DNA from: Luteimonas sp. MC1750
GTDB lineage: Bacteria; Pseudomonadota; Gammaproteobacteria; Xanthomonadales; Xanthomonadaceae
Length of the DNA stretch: 64,000 bases
Direction: 5' to 3'
Assembly: GCF_016615955.1 (NCBI RefSeq)
Contig: NZ_CP067113.1
Coordinates: forward strand, 2,170,001-2,234,000
In this document: piece after piece, positions 47,736 to 56,830 of the stretch
How the letters are laid out: each line of letters begins with the position of its first letter
How positions within the stretch are numbered: the first letter of the stretch is position 1
Made by a program: the position numbers and the translations under genes
The notes under the pieces: model-generated
Databases searched by the model: none
What the model saw: only the letters and a program-made list of their open reading frames with translations
Told to the model about the DNA's origin: nothing

Positions 47736-48929
47736 ATGTCCATCACCCAGCGCTACGCCGACACCCTCGAGGAGATCCGCGAGGCCGGCCTGTTCAAGGC
47801 CGAGCGCATCATCACCAGCCCCCAGTCCGCCGAGATCACGCTCGAGGACGGCCGCAGGGTGCTGAACTTCTGCGCCAACAACTACCTGGGCCTGGCGGAC
47901 CACCCGGACATCATCGCGACCGCGCGCGAAGCATTGGACACGCATGGCTTCGGCCTGGCCTCGGTGCGCTTCATCTGCGGCACCCAGGACCTGCACAAGG
48001 AGCTGGAGCGCACGATCGCGGGCTTCTTCGGCAAGGAGGACACGATCCTCTATGCCGCCTGCTTCGACGCCAACGGCGGCCTGTTCGAGCCGCTGCTGGG
48101 CGAAGCCGACGCGATCATCAGCGACGCGCTCAACCACGCCTCGATCATCGACGGCGTGCGCCTGTGCAAGGCGAAGCGCTACCGCTACGCCAACTGCGAC
48201 ATGGCCGACCTGGAGGCGCAGCTGAAGCAGGCCCGCGCCGACGGCGCGCGCACGATCATGATCACCACCGACGGCGTGTTCTCGATGGACGGCTTCATCG
48301 CGCCCCTGGACGAGATCACGGCGCTGGCGGCGAAGTACGAGGCACTGGTCCATATCGACGAATGCCATGCCACCGGCTTCATCGGCGCCACCGGCCGCGG
48401 CTCGGCCGAGGTCAAGGGCGTGCTCGACCGGATCGACATCATCACCGGCACCCTGGGCAAGGCCATGGGCGGGGCACTGGGCGGCTTCACCACGGCGAAG
48501 GCGGAAGTGATCGAACTGCTGCGCCAGCGCTCGCGGCCCTACCTGTTCTCGAACTCGCTGCCGCCGCACGTGGTCGCCGCGGGCACCAGGGCGTTCCAGA
48601 TGCTCGATGCGGCCGGCGAGCTGCGTGAGCGGCTGGCGGAGAACACCGCCTACTTCCGCGAGCGGATGACCGCCGCGGGCTTCGACATCAAGCCGGGGGT
48701 GCATCCGATCAGCCCGGTGATGCTGTACGACGCGCCGCTGGCGCAGCGCTTCGCCGAGCGCCTGCTCGAGGAAGGCATCTACGCGATCGGCTTCTTCTTC
48801 CCGGTCGTGCCCCAGGGCCAGGCGCGCATCCGCACCCAGCTGTCGGCGGCACATACCCGCGAGCACCTCGACAGGGCGATCGATGCCTTCACGCGCATCG
48901 GCCACGAGCTGGGCGTGCTCAAGGCCTGA
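47736..48929 (+). CDS. kbl: Glycine C-acetyltransferase (2-amino-3-ketobutyrate CoA ligase)
   Basis: A 397-residue PLP-dependent alpha-oxoamine synthase converting 2-amino-3-oxobutyrate plus CoA to glycine and acetyl-CoA. Motifs: [52 protein letters not shown] (PLP Asp/His) and [14 protein letters not shown] (Schiff-base Lys). Length 397 matches E. coli Kbl. It completes the threonine-to-glycine route begun by tdh. Confidence 0.96.
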   Translation: MSITQRYADTLEEIREAGLFKAERIITSPQSAEITLEDGRRVLNFCANNYLGLADHPDIIATAREALDTHGFGLASVRFICGTQDLHKELERTIAGFFGKEDTILYAACFDANGGLFEPLLGEADAIISDALNHASIIDGVRLCKAKRYRYANCDMADLEAQLKQARADGARTIMITTDGVFSMDGFIAPLDEITALAAKYEALVHIDECHATGFIGATGRGSAEVKGVLDRIDIITGTLGKAMGGALGGFTTAKAEVIELLRQRSRPYLFSNSLPPHVVAAGTRAFQMLDAAGELRERLAENTAYFRERMTAAGFDIKPGVHPISPVMLYDAPLAQRFAERLLEEGIYAIGFFFPVVPQGQARIRTQLSAAHTREHLDRAIDAFTRIGHELGVLKA

Positions 48930-49001
48930 CGGGGGCGGTCGCGGCCCCCCTGCCGCTCGCGGGGCCGCAACCGCCCTGCCCCATGCGGGCCTCGGCGGCC
49001 C

Positions 49002-49721
49002 TCAGGCCGCGGCGGGTGTCGACGGCGGAACCAGGGCCGCCAGCTCCGCGTCGTCCAGGGCGCGCCACGCGCCCTTGGCGAGCTCGCCCAGCACCACCGG
49101 ACCGATCGCCACGCGTACCAGGCGCAACACCTCGAGGCCGCAGGCGGCCATCAGCCTGCGGATCTGCCGGTTGCGGCCCTCGTGCAGCACCACTTCGAGC
49201 CATGCGTTGCGGGCGCCTGTCCGCAGCACCCGCACCGACGCGACCGACAGGCGTTCGCCATCCACGCGCAGGCCGCGCAGCATCGCTTCGAGCAGTGGCT
49301 CGGCGGGACAGGCGTCGACCTGCACGTGGTAGGTCTTGTCGGGTCCGCGAGCCGGGTCGGTGACCGCTGCCGCCCACGCGGGATCATTGGTGAACAGCAG
49401 CAGGCCTTCGCTGGCCTGGTCCAGGCGTCCCACGGGCGCGATCCAGCCCAGGCCGGCGCCGTCGAAGCAGCGGTAGACGGTCTCGCGGCCGCGCTCGTCG
49501 CTGGCCGTGGTGACCAGGCCGCGCGGCTTGTTCAGGACGAGGTAGCGGGCCACCGGCAGCGTGGCGTCCACGCCGTCGACGTGGATACGGGCGCGACTGA
49601 CGTCGACCGGGTGCTCGGGATCACGCACCACCCGGCCATCGACTTCTACCCGGCCCTCGCGGACCCGGCGTTCGGCCTCGCTGCGCGAACAGATGCCGCG
49701 CTTGGACAGCGCGCGCGCCAA
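49002..49721 (-). CDS. rRNA pseudouridine synthase, RsuA/RluB/E/F family
   Basis: A 239-residue enzyme with an N-terminal S4 RNA-binding domain (LSKRGICSRSEAERRVREGRVEVDGRVV) and the RsuA-type catalytic domain with Asp in PVGRLDQASEGLLLFTND, plus YHVQVD and LHEGRNRQIRRLMAACG. It isomerises a uridine in rRNA; which site cannot be told. No ATG or good GTG fits; the best start is TTG at 49721, 32 bases after the upstream gene stops, with no convincing ribosome binding site, so the true start may differ. Confidence 0.88.
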   Translation of the reverse strand: MARALSKRGICSRSEAERRVREGRVEVDGRVVRDPEHPVDVSRARIHVDGVDATLPVARYLVLNKPRGLVTTASDERGRETVYRCFDGAGLGWIAPVGRLDQASEGLLLFTNDPAWAAAVTDPARGPDKTYHVQVDACPAEPLLEAMLRGLRVDGERLSVASVRVLRTGARNAWLEVVLHEGRNRQIRRLMAACGLEVLRLVRVAIGPVVLGELAKGAWRALDDAELAALVPPSTPAAA

Positions 49722-49753
49722 CCCGTGCCGGACGCCCGGGCGCGGCGCGTCCC

Positions 49754-50317
49754 TCAGCGGCGCTCGCCGTCGTCGGACGTCGGCGCAGGCGCCGGCTGTG
49801 CGGTCGGCGCAGCGGCTTCGGCAGCCGCAGGCGCTTCGGCGCCGGGCGCTCCGGGGGCAACCGCCGGCACGGCCGCCGGCGCGCTTCCGCGCGCGACGCG
49901 GACGCCGCGCGCCTTCATCCAGGCATCGAACTCGTCGGCGGTCATGCGACGGCCGTTCTGGTTCATGTCGAAGCGCCAGGGGGTGTTGTCGAACTCGGTC
50001 TGCGGCTTGTAGGCGCCGGGATCGTTCGGATTGGCAACGCTGGCCGGCGTGGCGATGGCCACGTTGCGGCAGCCTTCGATCCGTCGGCGCAGCAGCACCT
50101 CGTCGACGGTCTGCGACTCGTCATAGGCGTGACCAAGGACGCCGCTGTTGGCGCCGAGCATGTACGACGGCGCCACCAGCTCGGTCGCCAGCGGCGCAAG
50201 CACGCTGGCGCGCGGCGCGGTACCGGCGGCCGGCAGGCTGCCGCAATCGACCGCGGCCATCGCAAGGCCGGGAGTCACCAGGCCGATCGCCACCACCACC
50301 CACGCTGCACGCTTCAT
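49754..50317 (-). CDS. Small exported hypothetical protein with EF-hand-like segment
   Basis: A 187-residue protein of no recognised family. It has a signal peptide (AAWVVVAIGLVTPGLAMAA) and a conserved-looking core with two Cys (VDCGSLPAAG and IEGCRNVAI). An EF-hand-like FDMNQNGRRMTADEFDAWM segment lies near residue 120. The tail of about 45 residues is Ala/Pro-rich. ATG 50317 was chosen as the start of the signal peptide. It follows ompA copy 1 on the same strand beyond a terminator. Confidence 0.68.
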   Translation of the reverse strand: MKRAAWVVVAIGLVTPGLAMAAVDCGSLPAAGTAPRASVLAPLATELVAPSYMLGANSGVLGHAYDESQTVDEVLLRRRIEGCRNVAIATPASVANPNDPGAYKPQTEFDNTPWRFDMNQNGRRMTADEFDAWMKARGVRVARGSAPAAVPAVAPGAPGAEAPAAAEAAAPTAQPAPAPTSDDGERR

Positions 50318-50370
50318 TTCGTCGATCCACTTCGTCTGCACAGGGCCGCGAGTGTAGCAGCCGCAAACGC

Positions 50371-50987
50371 ACGAAGCCCGGCGCGAGGCCGGGCTTCGTG
50401 TTCACTGCGGGTGCCGACGTCCTCAGTTCTGGACGTTCAGCTCCGTGCGGCGGTTGCGCGCGCGGCCGTCCGGGTTGTCCGAACCGTCGTCATTGGTGTT
50501 CGGCGCGATCGGACGGCTCTCGCCGTAACCGTTCGGACCCACCAGGCGCGAAGCGTCGATGCCGTTGCCGGTCAGGTAGTCGTACACCGCGGTCGCGCGG
50601 CGCTCCGACAGCGACTGGTTGTAGGCGTCGGTGCCCTTCGAGTCGGTGTGGCCAGCCACCTCGACCTTCAGCTCCGGGTAACGCTTCAGGATCTCGATCG
50701 CCTCGTTGAGGATCGAAACCGCGTCCGGACGCAGGGTCGACTTGTCGAAGTCGAAGTTCACGCCCTTCAGGTCGATCGACACCGGCACCGGGCAGCCGTC
50801 CGGACCGATCGTCTGGCCAGCCTGCGAACCGGGGCACTTGTCGTCGCAATCGTTCACGCCGTCACCGTCGCTGTCCATGTCGGCGCAGCTCGGGGCCACC
50901 GGCGCCGGGGCGACCGGGGCGGTCGGCTCCGGACCCAGCGGGATCACCACGCCGACCGAGGCCAGCACGTCGCCGAACCAGTCTTCG
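50371..50987. repeat. 617-bp repeat, copy A (3' half of ompA 1 plus terminator)
   Basis: This stretch is repeated at 51676-52292 with five differences that I can count (in the terminator loop, downstream of the stop, and at three coding positions), about 99% identity. It covers the terminator hairpin and the C-terminal ~190 codons of the first OmpA gene. Sequence upstream diverges sharply, so only the 3' half is shared. Confidence 0.95.
50372..50398 (-). terminator. Terminator after ompA copy 1
   Basis: Inverted repeat CGAAGCCCGGC / GCCGGGCTTCG with a five-base loop, 24 bases beyond the ompA stop on the minus strand, followed by TGCGTTTG. The same hairpin occurs after the second ompA copy. 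Confidence 0.8.
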
Positions 50988-51511
50988 CTGGGGGCACTGA
51001 CGCTGGTGTCGTCGAAGTCCGCGCGGTAGGCGAGCTCGGTGCGCAGCTTCACGCGACCGGTGCCGCCCTGGGCGCCCACGCCGACCTTGGCGGCGAAGTT
51101 GCCGTCTTCACGCTGGCCGGGCGAATCCGGGCTCGGGAACGCGTCGTACTCTTCTTCCGAGCGCTGGTAACCGACGCCCATCAGCAGGTAGGGGTTCCAG
51201 CTGCGGCCTTCGGCCAGGAAGTGGCGACGCAGGTCGAGCGAGACGCCGTACTGGCTCCAGTTCAGGTCCTGGTTCGCGTTGTTGTTGGGGTTCTGGTAGT
51301 TCAGTTCCGCATCGACCGACCACTCGGGTGCGATGAACTTGCCGAGGCCCAGGCCGACGAACGGCGCGTCGTTGGTGCCGCGGTCGTTGTCCTGGAGGTT
51401 GAAGCCGGCGCTGCCGGTGAGGTACCAGCGGTCGTCGAATTCCTGGGCGGCGGCGGCCTGCGAGAACGCAAGGCCTGCCAGCAAGGCAGTGCTCAGCACG
51501 CGAATCTTCAT
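50423..51511 (-). CDS. OmpA-family outer-membrane protein, copy 1
   Basis: A 362-residue porin-like anchor: signal peptide (LSTALLAGLAFSQAAAA), an eight-strand-type barrel (EFDDRWYLTGSAGFNLQD; FGDVLASVGVVIPLG), a Pro/Ala hinge, a thrombospondin-type-3-like Ca-binding motif (DMDSDGDGVNDCDDKCPG) and a C-terminal OmpA domain (VNFDFDKSTLRPDAV; VAGHTDSKGTDAYNQSLSERRA) that binds peptidoglycan. It has a GGAG site before ATG 51511. The C-terminal half is identical in protein to copy 2, while the barrels differ. Confidence 0.93.
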   Translation of the reverse strand: MKIRVLSTALLAGLAFSQAAAAQEFDDRWYLTGSAGFNLQDNDRGTNDAPFVGLGLGKFIAPEWSVDAELNYQNPNNNANQDLNWSQYGVSLDLRRHFLAEGRSWNPYLLMGVGYQRSEEEYDAFPSPDSPGQREDGNFAAKVGVGAQGGTGRVKLRTELAYRADFDDTSVSAPSEDWFGDVLASVGVVIPLGPEPTAPVAPAPVAPSCADMDSDGDGVNDCDDKCPGSQAGQTIGPDGCPVPVSIDLKGVNFDFDKSTLRPDAVSILNEAIEILKRYPELKVEVAGHTDSKGTDAYNQSLSERRATAVYDYLTGNGIDASRLVGPNGYGESRPIAPNTNDDGSDNPDGRARNRRTELNVQN

Positions 51512-51647
51512 TGATTACTCCTAAGGTCAATCAGGAATGAAAAGGGGGAACGGCGGGAGCATCGGGGCCAATCCAGAGGACCGACCCCGGCCAGTCGCGG
51601 GGGCATGATACACATTCAGGTAGATGTTAACCATCCATTAAACGCAC

Positions 51648-51703
51648 GGGGCCCGGCAGTGCCGGGCCCCATGGCACGAAGCCCGGCGCAAGGCCGGGCT
51701 TCG
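51648..51703 (-). terminator. Double terminator after ompA copy 2
   Basis: Two consecutive hairpins: CGAAGCCCGGC / GCCGGGCTTCG (51677-51703), shared with copy 1, and GGGGCCCGGCA / GCCGGGCCCC (51648-51670), unique here. Together they should isolate the second ompA gene from the first. The 216-base gap between the two ompA genes holds these and the copy 1 promoter region. Confidence 0.75.
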
Positions 51704-52292
51704 TGTTCACTGCGGGTGCCGATGTCCTCAGTTCTGGACGTTCAGCTCCGTGCGGCGGTTGCGCGCGCGGCCGTCCGGGTTGTCCGAACCGTCGTCATTG
51801 GTGTTCGGCGCGATCGGACGGCTCTCGCCGTAACCGTTCGGACCCACCAGGCGCGAAGCGTCGATGCCGTTGCCGGTCAGGTAGTCGTACACCGCGGTCG
51901 CGCGGCGCTCCGACAGCGACTGGTTGTAGGCGTCGGTGCCCTTCGAGTCGGTGTGGCCAGCCACCTCGACCTTCAGCTCCGGGTAACGCTTCAGGATCTC
52001 GATCGCCTCGTTGAGGATCGAAACCGCGTCCGGGCGCAGGGTCGACTTGTCGAAGTCGAAGTTGACGCCCTTCAGGTCGATCGACACCGGCACCGGGCAG
52101 CCGTCCGGACCGATGGTCTGGCCAGCCTGCGAACCGGGGCACTTGTCGTCGCAATCGTTCACGCCGTCACCGTCGCTGTCCATGTCGGCGCAGCTCGGGG
52201 CCACCGGCGCCGGGGCGACCGGGGCGGTCGGCTCCGGACCCAGCGGGATCACCACGCCGACCGAGGCCAGCACGTCGCCGAACCAGTCTTCG
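51676..52292. repeat. 617-bp repeat, copy B (3' half of ompA 2 plus terminator)
   Basis: Direct repeat of 50371-50987 at an offset of 1305 bases, same orientation, with five differences. Because most third codon positions are also identical, recent gene conversion or duplication is more likely than selection on the protein alone. Confidence 0.95.
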
Positions 52293-52855
52293 CCGTCATT
52301 GCGCTCCGGCGGCGGATCGTCGTTCAGCAGCTGGGCGCGGGTGTCGTCGAGCGCCACCGCGCGATAGGCGAGCTCGGCACGCAGGCGCGCACGCCCGGCA
52401 TTGCCCTGCACGCCCACGCCGAACTTGCCGGCGACCGCACCGTCTTCTTCCTGGAACGGGGAATCGGGGTTCGGGAAGTTGTCCAGTTCGATCTCTTCGC
52501 GCTGGTAGCCCAGGCCCATCAGCAGGTACGGGTTCCAGCTGCGGCCTTCAGCGATGAAGTGGCGGCGGGCGTCGAACGAGATGCCGTACTGGCTCCAGTT
52601 CAGGTCCTGGTTGGCGTCCCAGTTCGGGTTCTGGTAGTTCAGCTCGGCGTCCACCGACCAGTTGGGCGAGACGAACTTGCCGATGCCCAGCGTGCCGAAC
52701 GGCGCGTCGTTGGTGCCGCGGTCGTTGTCCTGGATGTTGAAGCCGACGCTGCCGGTCACGTACCAGCGGTCGTCGAATTCCTGCGCGGCGGCACTGTGGG
52801 CAGCGCCCAGACCGGCCAGCAGCATGGCTGCACACAGCAGCTTCTTGTTGATCAT
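51728..52855 (-). CDS. OmpA-family outer-membrane protein, copy 2
   Basis: A 375-residue paralogue of the neighbouring gene. Signal peptide (LCAAMLLAGLGAAHSAAA), N-terminal barrel (EFDDRWYVTGSVGFNIQD...GEDWFGDVLASVGVVIPLG), Ca-binding DMDSDGDGVNDCDD segment and C-terminal OmpA peptidoglycan-binding domain. The barrel differs from copy 1 mainly in loops; one is 13 residues longer (LLNDDPPPERNDG). AAGGAG precedes the ATG. From DWFGDVLA onward the protein is identical to copy 1. Confidence 0.93.
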   Translation of the reverse strand: MINKKLLCAAMLLAGLGAAHSAAAQEFDDRWYVTGSVGFNIQDNDRGTNDAPFGTLGIGKFVSPNWSVDAELNYQNPNWDANQDLNWSQYGISFDARRHFIAEGRSWNPYLLMGLGYQREEIELDNFPNPDSPFQEEDGAVAGKFGVGVQGNAGRARLRAELAYRAVALDDTRAQLLNDDPPPERNDGEDWFGDVLASVGVVIPLGPEPTAPVAPAPVAPSCADMDSDGDGVNDCDDKCPGSQAGQTIGPDGCPVPVSIDLKGVNFDFDKSTLRPDAVSILNEAIEILKRYPELKVEVAGHTDSKGTDAYNQSLSERRATAVYDYLTGNGIDASRLVGPNGYGESRPIAPNTNDDGSDNPDGRARNRRTELNVQN

Positions 52856-53323
52856 GTTGTTGCTCCTTGGGTGGTGGACGGTGCCGAGCGATGCCGAAGC
52901 CGCCTGAAACTGTCAATGGACACGACCATCAGCATGGCCGGATCGCGCTGCAGGTTAGGTTCGGTGCCGTGAAGACCGCGTTAACGATGGCATAACAAAC
53001 TTCGGGCCAATCACGGCGCCAGCGCCAAACGTCCGACGAGCGGCGAGGCCTTCTCGAACCAGCCACCGGCCGGAGTTGCACCGCACCCCTGTTCAGCCAG
53101 CGTTTCGAAACCGGGCAGTAACGTGCGCCAACTTTTTCTCCGCCACGTCTTCGGCGGAAACCGGCACGTCCCGCACTTCCGCGGGCTTCGCGCCCGGGCA
53201 GCAAGCGCGCCAGAGAGTGCCGCCGCCCTCCCCAACACGCCAGGCCGTTCCGCGATGCGGTGGCACGGGTCCAACAGGACCCGGCCATGGCGCGCGGCCG
53301 GCGCAACGGAGCAAGGAGCCGTC
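52856..53323. other. Intergenic region between ompA 2 and the cell-wall hydrolase
   Basis: These 468 bases hold the divergent upstream regions of ompA copy 2 and the hydrolase gene. It is locally less GC-rich around 52955-53010. I see no convincing gene, tRNA or repeat; a TTGACA box on the minus strand at 52914-52909 lacks a matching -10. Open frames here are shadows. Confidence 0.5.
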
Positions 53324-53779
53324 ATGAAACTCGCCTGGATCCTGTGGCTGGCATCGGTATTGCCGCCGCAGGCCGCAGATTCCCTCTGCCTCAGCACCAC
53401 CCTGTACCTCGAAGCCCGCGACCAGTCCGTGCTCGGCCAGCGCGCCGTGGCGGAAGTCGCCCTGCGCCGCACCGACAGCGGGCTGTGGGGTGACTCGGTG
53501 TGCGAGGTGGTGACCGCGCGCAAGCAGTTCGCACCGACCATCGTGTCGCCGCGTACGCGCCTGTCCAATACCGAGGCCTGGTCGCAGGCGGTCACCATCG
53601 CGCTGGAGTCGCAACGCAACTGGGCGCTGCCGGCCGGCGAGCGCAAGGAAGTCGTGCCCGGGGCCAGCCACTTCATGGCCCACGCGATCGCCAGCCCGAG
53701 CTGGCGCAACGCCTACCAGGTCGCGACCATCGGCGACCACACCTTCCTCCGGGTGCAGAACCTGAAGCCGAAGTCCTGA
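53324..53779 (+). CDS. Exported SleB/CwlJ-like cell-wall hydrolase
   Basis: A 151-residue protein with a short signal peptide (KLAWILWLASVLPPQAA) and a Hydrolase_2 (SleB) domain: CLSTTLYLEARDQSVLGQRAVAEVALRR with the candidate catalytic Glu, then SVCEVVTARKQFAPT and GASHFMAH. Family members are N-acetylmuramyl lytic enzymes known from spore germination, but occur widely in Proteobacteria. ATG 53324 with an AAGGAG site was chosen over upstream codons. Its two Cys may be bridged in the periplasm. Confidence 0.82.
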   Translation: MKLAWILWLASVLPPQAADSLCLSTTLYLEARDQSVLGQRAVAEVALRRTDSGLWGDSVCEVVTARKQFAPTIVSPRTRLSNTEAWSQAVTIALESQRNWALPAGERKEVVPGASHFMAHAIASPSWRNAYQVATIGDHTFLRVQNLKPKS

Positions 53780-53864
53780 CGGCGGGCGACAGCGCGGCGC
53801 CCGCGCCTTGAGCGCCCCGGACGCAGCGCCGATGATGGTGGCTTCCCCATGCCTGGAGCCGCAC

Positions 53865-54476
53865 ATGAAGCTGTATTCGAAGCCGGGCGCCTGCTCGACC
53901 GCCGTCCACATGGCGCTGGAGTGGAGCGGCCGCCCCTACGAGGTCGAGATCCTCGACGCGGGATCGATGAAGGCACCGGCGTTCCTCGCGATCAATCCCG
54001 CAGGCGCGGTGCCCGCGCTGGTCGATGGCGATTTCGTGCTCACCCAGAACGCCGCGATCATGGGCTACATCGCCGACAGCCGGCCCGAGGCGGGACTGGC
54101 GGGCGACGGCTCGCCACGGCAGCGCGCCGAAGCGACGCGCTGGCTGTCGTTCGTCAATTCCGACCTGCACCCCGCGTTCAAGCCGATCTTCTCCGCCGCG
54201 CGCTACATCGGCGACGAAGCACAGCACGATGCAGTCAAGGCCGCGGCCAGGGCCCAGGTGCGCGCGCTGATGGAGACCGCCGACCGGCGCCTGGACGGCA
54301 AGGAGTGGCTGGCCGGATTCCGCAGTTTCGCCGACCCGTACTTCTATATGACGCTGCGCTGGGCACAGGGCACCGGCGTGGACATGTCGGGCCTGGACAA
54401 CGTGGCGGCCTTCAAGGCGCGGATGGAGCAGGACGCGGGCGTGCAGGCCGCGCTCAGGGCCGAAGGCCTGGCGTAA
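53865..54476 (+). CDS. Glutathione S-transferase family protein
   Basis: A 203-residue cytosolic GST: thioredoxin-like N-domain (MKLYSKPGACSTAVHMALEWSG with catalytic-type Ser/Cys near residue 10; NPAGAVPALVDGDFVLTQNAAIMGYIAD, cis-Pro and Glu/Gln-Asn site) and helical C-domain (LAGFRSFADPYFYMTLRWA). The GACST motif resembles beta-class bacterial GSTs. The substrate is unknown. ATG 53865 gives the family start. It converges on prpC with a terminator between. Confidence 0.9.
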   Translation: MKLYSKPGACSTAVHMALEWSGRPYEVEILDAGSMKAPAFLAINPAGAVPALVDGDFVLTQNAAIMGYIADSRPEAGLAGDGSPRQRAEATRWLSFVNSDLHPAFKPIFSAARYIGDEAQHDAVKAAARAQVRALMETADRRLDGKEWLAGFRSFADPYFYMTLRWAQGTGVDMSGLDNVAAFKARMEQDAGVQAALRAEGLA

Positions 54477-54526
54477 GCGCCACGCCCGTCCGCGCGCCCG
54501 TGGGCGCGCGGCAGTAGCGGACAGCG

Positions 54527-54551
54527 AAACGGCGCCCCAGGGGCGCCGTTT
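54527..54551. terminator. Bidirectional terminator between gst and prpC
   Basis: A near-perfect inverted repeat, AAACGGCGCCCC / GGGGCGCCGTTT, with A-run on one side and T-run on the other, lies between convergent genes and should work in both directions. A second GC-rich dyad (CGCGCGCCC / GGGCGCGCG) is at 54491-54510. Confidence 0.82.
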
Positions 54552-54586
54552 CCGTGTCGAAGCGGCTGTCCGCAGCCAGGCGGGAC

Positions 54587-55741
54587 TCAGCCGCGCTCGG
54601 CCATCGGCAACCAGTCGCGGTTGTCGGGACCGGTGTAGTTCGCGCTCGGACGGATGATCTTGCCGTCGATGCGCTGCTCGATCACGTGCGCGCTCCAGCC
54701 GCTGGTGCGCGCGATCACGAACAGCGGGGTGAACATCGCCGTCGGCACGCCCATCATGTGGTAGCTCACCGCGCTGAACCAGTCGAGGTTGGGGAACATC
54801 TTCTTGATGTCCCACATCACCGATTCCAGTCGCTCGGCGATGGCGTACATGCGGGTGTCGCCCTGCTCTTCCGAGAGGTCCTTGGCCACCTGCTTGATGA
54901 TGCCGTTGCGCGGATCACCGACGGTGTAGACCGGATGGCCGAAGCCGATCACCACTTCCTTGCGGCCCACGCGCTCGCGGATGTCGGCCTCGGCCTCGTC
55001 CGGCGTGTCGTAGCGCTTCTGCACCTCGAAGGCGACCTCGTTGGCGCCGCCGTGCTTGGGACCGCGCAGCGCGCCGATCGCGCCGGTGATGCAGGAATGC
55101 ATGTCGCTGCCGGTGCCGGCGATGACGCGCGCCGTGAACGTGGAGGCGTTGAACTCGTGCTCGGCGTACAGGTTCAGCGAGGTGTGCATCGCGCGCACCC
55201 AGCTTTCCGGCGGCGGCTCGCCGTGCAGCAGGTGCAGGAAGTGGCCGCCGATCGAGTCGTCGTCGGTCTCGACGTCGATGACCCGGCCGTTGTGGCTGTA
55301 GTGGTACCAGTACAGCAGCATCGAACCCAGCGAGGCCATCAGCTTGTCGGCGATGTCCCGCGCGCCCGGGTGGTTGTGGTCGTCCTTTTCGGGCGCCAGG
55401 CAGCCCATGACCGAAACGCCGGTACGCATCACGTCCATGGGATGCGCCGACGGCGGCAGCTCTTCCAGCGCGGCCTTGACCGCGGCCGGGATGCCGCGCA
55501 GCGACTTCAGCTTCGCCTTGTAGCGCGCGAGCTCAGGCTTGGACGGCAGCTTGCCGTGCACCAGGAGGTAGGCGACTTCCTCGAACTCGGCGGTCGTGGC
55601 GAACCCGGTGATGTCATAGCCGCGATAATGCAGGTCGTTGCCGCTGCGGCCGACGCTGCACAGCGCGGTGTTGCCGGCGGCGGTGCCGGACAGGGCGACG
55701 GACTTCTTCGGCTTCGGCAGGGTGCTCGGGGTCTCGCTCAT
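54587..55741 (-). CDS. prpC: 2-methylcitrate synthase
   Basis: A 384-residue citrate-synthase-family enzyme condensing propionyl-CoA with oxaloacetate. Motifs: [45 protein letters not shown] (catalytic His), [13 protein letters not shown] and [13 protein letters not shown]. The short bacterial type and location after prpB and prpE identify it as PrpC rather than the TCA enzyme. ATG 55741 has GGAG six bases upstream; an ATG at 55753 is less well placed. Confidence 0.94.
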   Translation of the reverse strand: MSETPSTLPKPKKSVALSGTAAGNTALCSVGRSGNDLHYRGYDITGFATTAEFEEVAYLLVHGKLPSKPELARYKAKLKSLRGIPAAVKAALEELPPSAHPMDVMRTGVSVMGCLAPEKDDHNHPGARDIADKLMASLGSMLLYWYHYSHNGRVIDVETDDDSIGGHFLHLLHGEPPPESWVRAMHTSLNLYAEHEFNASTFTARVIAGTGSDMHSCITGAIGALRGPKHGGANEVAFEVQKRYDTPDEAEADIRERVGRKEVVIGFGHPVYTVGDPRNGIIKQVAKDLSEEQGDTRMYAIAERLESVMWDIKKMFPNLDWFSAVSYHMMGVPTAMFTPLFVIARTSGWSAHVIEQRIDGKIIRPSANYTGPDNRDWLPMAERG

Positions 55742-55832
55742 CAGGTACTCCATTGACGCATGATGTGGTGGCGCGCAGCGCGCGGCGATGTGGCACGGCG
55801 TGCGAGGCTGGCAGCGCTTCGCACGGCGCCGC

Positions 55833-56714
55833 TCAGTCCTTCGAGAACAGCGTGTCGAGCTTGTCCTCGTAGGCGTGGTAGCCGAGGAAGTCGTACAGCT
55901 CCGCACGCGTCTGCAGGGTGTCGACGATGTTCTTCTGCGTGCCCTCGCGGCGCACGGTCTCGTAGAAGTTCAGCGCCGCCTTGTTCATGGCGCGATAGGC
56001 GCCGCAGCAGTACAGCGCGATGTCGACACCGGCCGAGCGCAGCTCGTCGGTGGTGAAGAAGGGCGTGGAGCCGAACTCGGTGAGGTTGGCCAGGATCGGC
56101 ACCTTCACCGCGTCCTTGAACTTGCGGTAGTCCTCGAGCGACTTCATCGCCTCGGGGAAGATCATGTCGGCGCCGGCTTCGACGTAGGCCACGGCGCGCT
56201 CGATCGCGGCATCGATGCCCTCGACGGCGGCGGCGTCGGTGCGCGCCATGATCACGAAGCCGGCTTCCGTGCGGCCGTCGACGGCGGCTTTCACGCGGTC
56301 GACCATCTCGCCCTTTGGCACCACTTCCTTGTTGGGACGGTGGCCGCAGCGCTTCTGGCCGACCTGGTCCTCCATGTGCACGGCGGCGACGCCGGCGCGC
56401 TCGAAGCTGCGGATGGTGCGCGAGATGTTGAAGGCGCCGCCCCAGCCGGTGTCGATGTCGACCAGCAGCGGAAGGCCGGTGGCCTCGACGATGCGACGGG
56501 CGTCGATCAGCACGTCCTCCATCGTGGAGATGCCGAGGTCAGGCATGCCCAGCGAGTTCGCGGCCACGCCGCCGCCCGACAGGTACAGCGCCTTGTAGCC
56601 GGTGCGCTTGGCCATCAGGCCGGCATAGGCGGTGATGGCGCCCATCACCTGCAGGGGGGATTCGTCGGCGACGGCGGCGCGGAAGCGCGCGCCTGCGGAA
56701 ACATGCTCGGACAT
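55833..56714 (-). CDS. prpB: 2-methylisocitrate lyase
   Basis: A 293-residue PEP mutase/isocitrate lyase superfamily enzyme splitting 2-methylisocitrate to pyruvate and succinate. Signature [16 protein letters not shown] contains the catalytic Cys; [16 protein letters not shown] and [18 protein letters not shown] provide metal and substrate ligands. Length is typical of PrpB. It lies 91 bases upstream of prpC on the same strand. Confidence 0.95.
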   Translation of the reverse strand: MSEHVSAGARFRAAVADESPLQVMGAITAYAGLMAKRTGYKALYLSGGGVAANSLGMPDLGISTMEDVLIDARRIVEATGLPLLVDIDTGWGGAFNISRTIRSFERAGVAAVHMEDQVGQKRCGHRPNKEVVPKGEMVDRVKAAVDGRTEAGFVIMARTDAAAVEGIDAAIERAVAYVEAGADMIFPEAMKSLEDYRKFKDAVKVPILANLTEFGSTPFFTTDELRSAGVDIALYCCGAYRAMNKAALNFYETVRREGTQKNIVDTLQTRAELYDFLGYHAYEDKLDTLFSKD

Positions 56715-56830
56715 GGGACATTCTGCGTAGGGGATCGGCACCATTCTAACGGAGCCGGCAGGTGCCAAGCCCGCTGCCCGGAGGTGCAACCCGGACGCCC
56801 GGGGCGCGCCGCCGCGCAGCCTGCGGAACT

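Noticed and set aside
46455..48905. 816-codon minus-strand ORF antisense to the HExxH gene and kbl
   Set aside because: kbl and the HExxH gene have clear catalytic motifs on the plus strand; the antisense product has none.
52909..52914. TTGACA promoter box for ompA copy 2
   Set aside because: No matching -10 box at 16-18 bases; kept only as a note in the intergenic entry.
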